Source: Saccopteryx bilineata (lineage: Eukaryota > Chordata > Mammalia > Chiroptera > Emballonuridae). Taken from it: 64,000 bases of DNA. Positions 24,664-34,370 of the stretch are shown piece by piece; the stretch's first letter is position 1; each line of letters begins with the position of its first letter. A program made the position numbers and the translations under genes. The stretch lies in assembly GCF_036850765.1 (NCBI RefSeq), contig NC_089494.1, positions 228,798,779 through 228,862,778 of the forward strand, read 5' to 3'. The notes below the pieces were generated by a model. That model had not been told where the DNA came from. It made no database searches and saw only the letters and a program-made list of their open reading frames with translations.

Positions 24664-25588
24664 TACAGTGGTGCCTTGACACATGAGTTGAATTCGTTTC
24701 ATTGCTGAGCTCATGACTCAGTTTGCTCATGTGTTCAATTGAATTTTCCCATTTAAATTAATGGGAATGCAATTAATCCGTTCTGGCCCCCAAAATACAC
24801 AGGAATTTTTTGTTTTATATGCTTTTAAATAAGAAAATGTACTCTATAAATAACAAATATATAATAAGAGAGAATGTAAAGAAATAAACTGGTTTATGAA
24901 GTATATTTACCTTCAAGGTCAGGTGCAGATGCTGTTGGAGGGGGAGGAGACTGGCAGAGGAGATTTTCATTTTGTGTGCTATATCACTTAACATAACTTA
25001 CTCTACACGCTTAATGCTACATTTAATTGCAAAATTTAACTTACACACTACGTGTGATATGTAACTTTATCACTAAACTTAATTGCCATTTTTTTACTTT
25101 GCTTAATCATCATTGTATGGCTTCCTTCTCCTTCCCCTTCTCCTTCTCTGCTCTTTTCAAAACTTTTTGGCTTGAAAACCCTTCTTCCAGCAACATTAGC
25201 ATAACAATGACCCTTCCCAAGCAGGAAGGTAATTAGTGATTTCACAGATAGCTGCCCAGCACCATTTTTAACAATAAAAGTGAGCAAACTCAGAAAATAC
25301 AAATTTTACAAACTCATTTGCCCAACAATCATCATTTTCTTCACTGACTTTTGACTCTTTTGCCACACTTTCCTTGCTTTCACTTAGAGGCCATTTCAAC
25401 AAAAACCTTTCCATGGAAGTTTGTTTCTTCCTTTCTTACAGAATGTTCAGCAGGCTATCTAGTGGTGGTGGCAGAAGCTCGTGATTCAAATATCCGCTTC
25501 TAACTTAAAGCAAAAAATCCTGTGAATGACTGCTCATCTCTCAAATTGCTTGTGATTTAAAGTGCTCATGTGTCAAGGTACCACTGTA
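24664..25588. mobile_element. Tc1/mariner-type element with TA duplications
   Basis: The element (24666-25586, 921 bp) is bounded by TA on each side and has inverted ends: CAGTGGTGCCTTGACACATG on the left and, reverse-complemented, CAGTGGTACCTTGACACATG on the right (one mismatch in 20). TA duplication plus such ends point to the Tc1/mariner superfamily, probably pogo/Tigger-like. The interior has a minus-strand frame of 84 codons (25048-25302) with several KS/KK-rich stretches, but I cannot recognise DDE-transposase motifs, so it looks non-autonomous or internally deleted. Confidence 0.85.
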
Positions 25589-26352
25589 ATTGTAAAACAT
25601 AAAAGCCAGAGAGGATCCTATGTAGTTGAGATTGGATTTGGCACAGAGCTTCCTAGCAGCCAAAGAAAAAAGAGAACTAAAATCAGTTAGAATTTGGGAG
25701 AGGGGATTAATGTTACAGCATTCTGCCCACCCAAACTTCACCTTCTAAGTTGGGCTGTTTCCTGGGTTCCTGAAAATTCCTGCAGCCACACAAATATTTT
25801 CAGGACCAGGTTCACATAGGTCCATAATTCCTTTTCCCAAAGTGTGGTTGGGAAGCAGGTGTTCCAATTTTCCCAAGTGCAGTGTTGGATGATTCATTCA
25901 TTGAATAGGAGTCACACCCAGATTTTAGCACCTCATCTCAGCAATACTTATCTTTTAGGGAGCAGATTCAACTCAGAAGGAAGAAAAGAGAAGTGGAGAC
26001 ATGAACCAGGAGTTCAAAATTAGATGTGGTATTACAGAAAAGGATTTTTCCTTCCTGGAATCTAGATCACATTTAGACCCACATACCCAGGAGTCTAAAT
26101 ATTTATTGGGCTCTCTATGCAAAAAGGTCTCAAGACAATACAACTACCAATGCATATCATAAATTAAATCAGTTGCTTGTGATGTACCAAAGAGGTTTAA
26201 TGGGTCTTTCTTTAGCCTTTTAGATAGTATTCAAAAAGCCTGTAGAATCACTGCTTAATCTATAAATTTACCTTGGCCCCATTCATTCATCTGTACAATA
26301 AATAATTCTTGCCCTCCAATCTTGTGCCAGGCACTGGGATAAAACAGTGAAT
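25589..26352. other. Unassigned DNA
   Basis: No gene or repeat recognised. Confidence 0.4.
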
Positions 26353-26570
26353 AAAACTGTCAAAATCTCGCCTGACCTGTGGTGGCGCAGTGGATAAAGC
26401 ATCCACCTGGAATGCTGAGGTCACCGGTTCGAAAACCTGGGCTTGCCTGGTCAAGTCACATATGGGAGTTGATGCTTCCTGCTCCTCTCCCCTTCTCTCT
26501 CTGCTCTCTCTCTCTCTCTCTCTCCTTTCTAAAATGAATTTAAAAAATTTTTTAAAAACTGTCAAAATCT
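26353..26570 (+). mobile_element. Young tRNA-derived bat SINE (short type)
   Basis: Element 26369-26554 between perfect 16-bp duplications AAAACTGTCAAAATCT (26353-26368, 26555-26570). A box TGGCGCAGTGG at 26383-26393 and B-box-like GGTTCGAAAAC at 26426-26436, CT microsatellite, A/T-rich tail. Confidence 0.93.
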
Positions 26571-26734
26571 CTACGCACGTAGAGTTTATAATTATTATTT
26601 TGCTGCTGTTACTTAATGCTAAGAAGAAACAGTGAACTCTTCTTGTATTTTTTTTATCTGACCAGCCAGTCTCTGAAGTATTATCTCATTTCTCTCTTGA
26701 TCTCTAAATTACCCTGCAAGGAAGTTTGGCAGGA

Positions 26735-26860
26735 ATTAATTCCCTCTTTAGAGATCAGGAAAAAGTTTAAACTTGCCCGAATCATACAGAGCTGGGATTC
26801 AAAACCAAGTCTCTCTAACTCTTAGGCCTAACCGTTCATTCTCTATGATACCATTCTCCA
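26735..26860 (-). repeat. MIR-like fragment
   Basis: Antisense MIR pattern: 'ttagagatcaggaaaaagtt', 'aacttgcccgaatcatacag', 'agctgggattcaaaaccaag', 'tctctctaactc'. Confidence 0.6.
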
Positions 26861-27689
26861 AATGAGATATTTTCACTTTATTTTCTGTCCTCCAGTTTGG
26901 TAGATGGACAATGATAAGCAGCTCTCCATGACACGGTAGATACAGACATACTGATTTCTCAGGAAACGAAGCCAATAGGGATGAATAATCAGAATGCAAA
27001 ATTGTTTTAGACCTGCTGTTGGAGGCTCTGGCTTTGTTTCAGGCATATGTTCAAGGCTACCTTGTGGGTAGACAAAACAGAAAGTACTGCATTTTTATTT
27101 CTTGTCTCTAGCAATTAAAAAACTTTAGGCCCCCCTGTAAGAGAAAAAATAACATTTTTCAATGTTTGGTCTCTTTTATATGCATTTCTCAATAGTTAAC
27201 TTGCATTCAACATCCTTCTGCAGTCCAACCTTCTTTCCCAACCTACCACAGATAATATTTTTCCTGCCTTCACAACTTAAAGGACAAGAGACTACAGTCA
27301 GAGAAGGTTTCCGACACCACCACAAATCACTTGACAGCACCCCCAGTGGTGTTAGCCATCACGCGCCGTGATAGATGGGGCTGTGGTCCCTCCTCATTCC
27401 CCACACTGGGATGCTGGCATCCAGTCACTGGAGCAGAATGGCCCAGTAATGTTTTCCATCTGCTGGCTTGGCACCAGTCATCACCGAGTGTCACCTGGGT
27501 TCTGTCTTACGGTCTCTAGGGCCAAGGCTAGAGGCACTACAGAAGAACCTTATTCATCTGTCAACACTGTTTACTTTATGTGAACAAAACAAGATTGTGC
27601 TGAAGTATATAAAAGAATTTTACTGGAAAACAAAGGTCTAGTCAAAAAGGCCTGAAATGCTTTTACCCACCATCTCTCTTCCTTTCCTC
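26861..27689. other. Unassigned DNA
   Basis: No gene or repeat recognised. Frames of 62-71 codons near 27160-27580 lack a signature. Confidence 0.4.
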
Positions 27690-27875
27690 TCCCCCACATC
27701 TTCAAATTCTGACAGATCTCAAATGTCACCTTCTCTAAGGAGCTTTTCCCAGTACCCTTAGCCCTCGATGTGCCCTGGAGAACTTATTTCATACAGCATT
27801 GTCTCACTAGTATTTATTTGTATTTCTCTCTCTCCCACTAAACTGTAAACCCTTCAAAAGAGGATAGGCACTGGA
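27690..27875 (+). repeat. L2 3' end fragment
   Basis: Contains 'caccttctctaaggagcttt', 'tatttgtatttctctctctc' and 'actgtaaacccttcaaaagag', the order of the LINE-2 3' region. Confidence 0.6.
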
Positions 27876-30114
27876 TCTTTTAAAGTTCATACCATACGGT
27901 GTGTATCCACTCAGGCAATGCTTTGCAAGTTTAGGGGGGAAAGTAGTAATCTCCTTTAAACAAAACCTGCAGGAATAAAATATGTTGGAAGTTGCCATTA
28001 TAAAAAAATGAGTTAGTTGAAACCTTTTCTCCTTTTATAAAAAGTTAGGAGTTTCAGTGTAGGGGCTTTACGATATCCTTTTACAGACAATTTTTTAAAA
28101 AAACAACTGAAATTTTTTATTGTTGAAAACCAACAGGATATTTGAATCTATTAAATATCATTTAAAATTGACCTCATACATTTGACAGCCCCATCATCAA
28201 TCAAATGGTCCAATAAGTTTTTGTTTGCAGTTCTAAAATGGATTTCTGCTTTGACTGAAAATTTTACATTTTTAGTATTTTATCATCTAAGTGATATATA
28301 TGCTAGTCATGATTGGAATCACTTCTAAAAGTACGTAAGGCTTTTCTAAATGTATGACATCCACACTGGCTTGCACAGTCTAGGGAGAGTTGATGAGGTG
28401 ACTACAGCAACAATTCTGGAAGAAGAAAGGTCTGGGGCAAAATTTTGACTCAAACAAAAGCCCAACCATCTACTCTAGCATTCAGACCTTTCCACACCAA
28501 CTTGTCATCGAAGGACAGACAGGTTTTCATGACTGGCTGTTAGCTGAGCAGTAACCTTTGCCCCCAGGCCCCATCTTCTTCAATGCATGTTCACTATGAC
28601 CACATCTGGGAGGTCTTTCTGGGCCCGGCCTGACGGCAGTATGCATCACTTATAACCACAATTAGTCACGTGGCCATTCCTCCTTGCTGGGGAGGCTGGG
28701 AAACGCAGGCAGGCTGTGTGCCAGGCGGAGGAGGCCAGCCCTCTAGGTGCAGCTATCTACTCTGAGATCTGAACTCATTTCTTAGGAAAGCGGGTTCCAG
28801 GCAGAGGGTGGTGGGAGTGGACTGGAAGATACAAACACCGGAGCTATTTGGATGGGAATTAGCAGCACTTAGTGACTGGCTGGCTGGAGGGGAAAGCAGC
28901 AAAACAAGAACAGGACCGACACTTTCCTAACCTCTCCCCGCCTCTGTCCTTTTTAGATTCTATGAAAATTATTTCTATAAAGCAACTGGATAAGGCTCTG
29001 AACAAGTGTCTGTTGCAAAGTTGTTCTGAAACAGTGACCCATTAACTCACAAGGTGCATATAAACTGGCTTTTCACACCCACTCTAGACCATTTGAATTT
29101 TTAGAAAGATGTGAAAGAGAGTATCATCTAATTAACATAGCAAGTACAGTACTATTACAAGTACATTAAAAGTCTTTATAGTAAAGAAAAGTCATAAAAT
29201 GACATGCTAATTCAGTGTATGGGCATTAGAAGAACTATTATCTATTCAAAAATAGTTAGAAAAGAATCAACCAAGATGAGCTGGTTGCTAATGGTTTTGG
29301 CGTGGGAGGAAAAACTGCGTTGAGATTCTTGGCTCTGAGGTAGGGTCAGGAAGGTCAGCAGCCCAGCGTCGACCTTTGTGTTTGGAATCTTTCATATTAA
29401 CTCACCAGACTGTTGTAATTTGGTGAACCAAATAGCAGAAATGTAGCCGGCGGTTTCTGCGCCTGAACTTTAAACCTCCTGAGTCGTTTGTCCTTTATGA
29501 TAATAATAAGCATTGCTCAGGATCCAAAGCAGAGTAGCCACCTAAGACCCACCATATTAATCTAAATTAAATCAGTGAGTGACCATGAGAAAACCTGCTG
29601 GGAAGATGGGGGTGGGCAGCTGAGCAGCACAGCTGTATACCTTTGTATGTTGATTATTTAGTACTCTGTTTAGAAGTGAGTTTTCAATGAGTGATATGTC
29701 TGATAGAACGAGAGAATTTCAGCAACATTGATGTGACCCATGCTGATCAATTGCCAGGGTTCTCCAGTCCCTGGAGAATCCAAAAGGAGGGTTTCTTACT
29801 CCTTATTTCTTCTTCTGATGAAGTAATAAATGTAATTTTATAACTGGAGCCGATGGTATTTTTCAAAATTAAATATCTGTTTATGGTAGAAAACTGTGGA
29901 GCTAAAATTTTTAAATCAAATTTGATCTCATCACCTAGAGATTATGACTATAGATATTTTGGTAAGTTCTTTCAATTCCTAGGCTTGTGTATATATAACT
30001 ATACATCTACCTATATAAATAAGGCTCAAATACAAATTAACCTTTATATCAGGATCACTTCCTAAGTTATTTTCAAACATTTACCTTTAATAGTTCTAAG
30101 ATCTGCTCTTATTT
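27876..30114. other. Unassigned DNA
   Basis: The longest stretch without a recognised repeat in the left half (about 2.2 kb). 28600-28780 is GC-richer and contains CACGTGG. Such repeat-poor DNA could include conserved regulatory sequence, but nothing here proves it. Confidence 0.4.
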
Positions 30115-30470
30115 ATTTAAACAGTTTCTGGTTTTGGACATTTCAGTTGTTTCCAGATTTTGAACATCCTTTGTGCATGAATCCTTGTCCTTGTCCTTAA
30201 TTGCTTTCTTAGAATAAAGTCTTGGAAATGGAATTTCTAAGTCAAAGGCTACAATCCTTTTTTAAGGCTTCTGATGACTGTGAGGCCCATTGCACCCCAG
30301 GAAGTTTGCTGAACTTTATTCTTAGCATCTGAGTATGAGTTTAGTACCTATGTTTTCTTTTATGTAATTTATTTTTTCAGATCTTATATTTAGGTCTTTG
30401 ATTCATTTTGAATTATTTTTTTTGTGCAAGGAGACAAACTCACCAACCTCATTTCAGCATTGAGTATCGC
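30115..30470 (-). mobile_element. Old L1M fragment
   Basis: Antisense L1 3' motifs: 'ggacatttcagttgtttcca', 'agtcttggaaatggaatttc', 'agatcttatatttaggtctt'. Internally deleted and highly diverged. Confidence 0.6.
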
Positions 30471-31254
30471 TCTTTACTCCTCAGGTGAGAGCTGGAATGT
30501 TCAGACTGGGCTTTTATTTCTCTAGCTTTATAAGCTGCTTTGCATAATAGCTGGCCACCTCAAGTATATACTGCATGGAGGCTATTACAACAAAACCTTA
30601 TTATGGCTGCCCTTGGTCTAAAGGCTAATAAGAACAGACACAGACCATCTAAGATGTATCCAGGATAAGTCCATGCATGATATAGTTCTTAATGAGCAAA
30701 GTTGGGCTGGTATGAGTTTTGTTGCATTTATATCTCCCAAGCATCCTTTGGGAGAGTAGTCTTTAGTCTCCAGAGTTGATATGCTGGGTCTCTTCCCCAG
30801 AAATGTCTGCCTAGCCATAAAGGAAACTCCAAGCGTGAAAACTGCACATCATGGGCCTAGTGTTTTCCTGCTGACAGAGAATTGATTGACTGAATGTTAA
30901 TCACTCTGACTTGAGTGATTCTGTCCACTCAGGATGAATTGGGGAGAAATCACCAGAAGGAAATTGGCCTCTGAAGTGTGAGAACATTGGATTATCGCCG
31001 TCAGGAGCAATGCTTGTCAGGGACGTTGCATTTTTGCCTTGGTTCAGATCTCGTGTTGTTTAGAGCAGTATTGGAGTGCAGTGAGATGTAGACCTGCCGT
31101 TCTCTATGAGTACATCATCCTACTTATTTTCCTTTCCATTTTAGTAGGTGTGAACATAGATTTATAATCGCTTACAATGCTTGGTCTATCTTGTAACAAT
31201 ATCAAAATTTCACTAACTCTCTCCTAAATGCTTAACAATGTCACAGAAATCAAT
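30471..31254. other. Unassigned DNA
   Basis: No gene or repeat recognised. Confidence 0.4.
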
Positions 31255-31463
31255 TACCGTATATTTTACTCCATAAGATGCACTTTTTCCCCAAAAAAAA
31301 GTGGAGGGGAAAATGCCCGTACATCTTATGGAGCGAAAAATACAGTATTTTATTAAATATTTTAGCACACCATTTGGTTCAAAATATTTTTTTTATTTTC
31401 CTCCTTAAAACCCTCGGTGTGTCTAAATGGTCAGGTGCGTCTTATGGAACAAAAAATACGGTA
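31255..31463. mobile_element. 205-bp MITE with TA duplications
   Basis: The element (31257-31461) is flanked by TA and has matching ends: left CCGTATATTTTACTCCATAA and right, reverse-complemented, CCGTATTTTTTGTTCCATAA, with agreement continuing through AGA(T/C)GCAC. An internal second copy of the end motif in reverse ('catcttatggagcgaaaaat', about 31322-31341) lets the left third fold into a long hairpin. Tc1/mariner-like by its TA target; no coding capacity. Confidence 0.85.
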
Positions 31464-32230
31464 AATCATTCAATAAATATGTGTCCAGCCCCAACACAGA
31501 CCCTGGGGTGAGAACAGTAAATGAGTCCAGCAAGTCTCTGCCATCACAGGGCTTGTGTTCTGATGTGGGAAGACAATACACAAAAATATATAGTATGTCA
31601 CGCACTGTTAATAGCTTGGGAGAAAACCAGAGTAGGTGGAGGGAGTGGGAGGATAGAGAATTGAGTGTGAGTGAGCTATTTTATATGGGGTGGTCAGGAA
31701 AGGCCTCCCTGAATAGGAGATATTGATGAACAGGCCTGGAGAGAGCAAGGCAGTGAACCTTTTGGATATTAGGGGAATAACATACCAGATTGAAGAAGCA
31801 GCAAATGCAAGGGCCCTGATGTGGAGGCTTGTTGGTCTATACCGCGAGGGCAGAATGAGCAGGTAGGGGTGGGAGGAGAGGTAGCAGGGCGCAGAGCAGA
31901 TAAGCCCTGCTTGGTCTCTGTAGAGGCTGTGGCTGTTGTGTAGTGAGGGGGGGGGCATGGAGGGTTTAGAGCAAAGAAGTGACATGACTGGACCTCAGTT
32001 TTTGTTGGCAGCAGAAGTGGTTTACCCATCAAAGCAGGAAGAAAGTTAGAGTACTTGGCACAGGTGCAGAGTGTGGTAAATGGGCAGTGGGACCACATGG
32101 AAGGCCTCATCTGATGGCTTCTGCTTCTTGGTGAGGTAGGAAGCCAGGCCACCAGCCTGCCGTGAGGTTGGAGAGGGGCGTTAGAGGCTTGAGGAGAGGA
32201 GAGGGTGTGCAGTAATGGTCTCGGAGGGTG
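31464..32230 (-). mobile_element. L2 LINE fragment (about 770 bp)
   Basis: Starts with the antisense L2 3' terminus ('tcattcaataaatatgtgtcc'), followed by 'gggcttgtgttctgatgtgg', 'ggtggtcaggaaaggcctcc', 'gcaaatgcaagggccctgat', 'agtgacatgactggacctc' in the standard antisense L2 order. Open frames of 77-127 codons on both strands here are incidental to L2 sequence. Confidence 0.75.
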
Positions 32231-32489
32231 GGCGGCTGAACTGAGAAATAAGACTTCATATGGCCGTGAATGCCATGATTACCAATCTCTTGAGTAAAGG
32301 ACCAACTGCATAAAATTTATTTAAAATTTTTTTTTAATTTTCCTTTAGTCAGCTGCCTCTGCAGCCTTCAACCTGTCACCCTTGGCCAATTTTCTTTGCC
32401 AGTCTTGACACATGACAACTCTAGGAGTTTTGATACAGTGTAAGGACTGAAATCTTGGACTAACGGAGCTGGAAAGGGCCTTAGAAATC
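32231..32489. other. Unassigned DNA
   Basis: Nothing recognised. Confidence 0.35.
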
Positions 32490-32645
32490 CTGTGATCCAA
32501 TCCCTTCATTTTATGCAGAAGAGACGAGAATCCACCAGTGCGATGGAGGGACCTGCCCAGGGCACAGAACCCGTGGGTCATAGAGCCGACCTCAAATTCT
32601 GACCTCTGATTCCTGACCCAGGTCTCTTCCTATGACAACAAGTTG
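32490..32645 (-). repeat. MIR-like fragment
   Basis: Antisense MIR pattern: 'atcccttcattttatgcag', 'gggacctgcccagggcacag', 'ctgacccaggtctcttcc'. Confidence 0.6.
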
Positions 32646-33249
32646 CTCTTTATTATCCCTTAAAAGTTAAGTTTAAAAGAACTTAGTTGTTCAAATGTTG
32701 GATAATTTTAAGTTTCCATTCTGATGGAATCTAACTAATTTAATTTAAATAATACTTAAAAGTTAGAGCAAGCACTTTTTAAAAATGTACGGAGGTTTGT
32801 AAAACCCATATAGCGCCTACTAGTTCATCTTTCGTGTTACATATGGGTGTAAAAAGCATCGTCACCAGAAATTTGGGCAAATTCCTTCACTATTTCACAC
32901 AGCATGTTTTTATTTGAGTTATTCCTCCTTTATTCCCTCTCTCCTTGTCTTTTATGTGTGATTGAATGTTTCCCAAGTGTATTTCCAGTGGATGAAGTGT
33001 GGTCCATGTGGTACTATTTCACAATCACTGGATAATTGCCCTCATATTTTTAAGAAGCAGAAAATAGCCTATTGTGCTATGGTCAATGGTACCCACCGAC
33101 AGGAGTATATGTAAGAACTCTGCTTCTCTCTTTTAGGGAAGAGGAAGGAGATAGAAGCAGGAGGGAGGAAAAAGTTTTGATCATTTTTGAATGTCCTGAA
33201 AAACCATCTTGGGAAAGATTCATGGTTCTTCAGGTTTCCTAAGACACTT
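32646..33249. other. Unassigned DNA
   Basis: Nothing recognised apart from short A/T runs. Confidence 0.4.
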
Positions 33250-34370
33250 AAAAAATGTTCACATAAAAAAACCCCAAATAACCAAAATAATCCTAAAGAA
33301 AAAAAGGGAAGCTGGAGGCATTACGATACCTGACTTCAAATTATACTACAGAACCACAAATATCAAAACAGCATGGTATTGGCAGAAAAATAGACACACA
33401 GACCAATGGAACAGCATAGAGAGCCCAGAAATAAAACTACATATATACAGTCAAATCATCTTTGATAAAAGGGCCAAAAACACATGATGGAGAAAAGAAA
33501 GCCTCTTCAATAAATGGTGTTGAGATAATTGGAAAGCCACATGCAAAAGAATGAAACTTGACTACAGCTTGTTTCCTTGCACAAAAATTAATTCAAAATG
33601 GATCAAAGACTTAAATATAAGATCTGAAAAAATAAATTACATAAAGAAAACATAGGTACTAAACTCATGGACCTTGGTTATAAAGAGCACTTTATGAATT
33701 TGACTCCAAAGGCAAGGGAAGTGAAGGCAAAGATAAATGAATGGGACTACATCAGACTAAGAAGCTTTTGCACAGCAAGAGAAACTGACAACAAAATAAA
33801 CAGACAGCCAACTAAATGAAGTTGATATTTTCAAACAACAGCACAGATAAAGGCCTAATATCCAAAATATACAAAGAACTCATAAAACTCAACAACAAAC
33901 AAGCAAACAACCCAATAAAAAAATGGGAAGAGGACATGAACAGACACTTCTCCCAGGAAGAAATACAAATGGCCAACAGATATATGAAAAGATACTCATC
34001 TTCATTAGCTATTAGAGAAATGCAATTTTAAAACTACAATGAGATATCACCTCACACCTATTAGATTGGCTATTATCAACAAGACAGGAAATAACAAGTG
34101 TTGGAGAGGCTGTGGAGAAAAAGGAACCTTCATCCACTGTTGGTGGGAATGTAAAGTAGTACAACCATTATGGAAGAAAGTATGGTGGTTCCTCAAAATA
34201 TTAAGAATAGAACTACCATATGACCCAGCAACCCCTCTACTGGGTATATACTCCCAAAACTGGAAAACATGGGTACATAAAGACACATGCACCCCCATGT
34301 TCATTGCAGCATTGTTCACTGTGGTCAAGAAATGGAAACAACCAAAGTGTCCCTCAATAGAGGATTGGAT

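Noticed and set aside
31423..32152. Overlapping frames of 60-127 codons
   Set aside because: They follow antisense and sense L2 sequence with no protein conserved in either direction.
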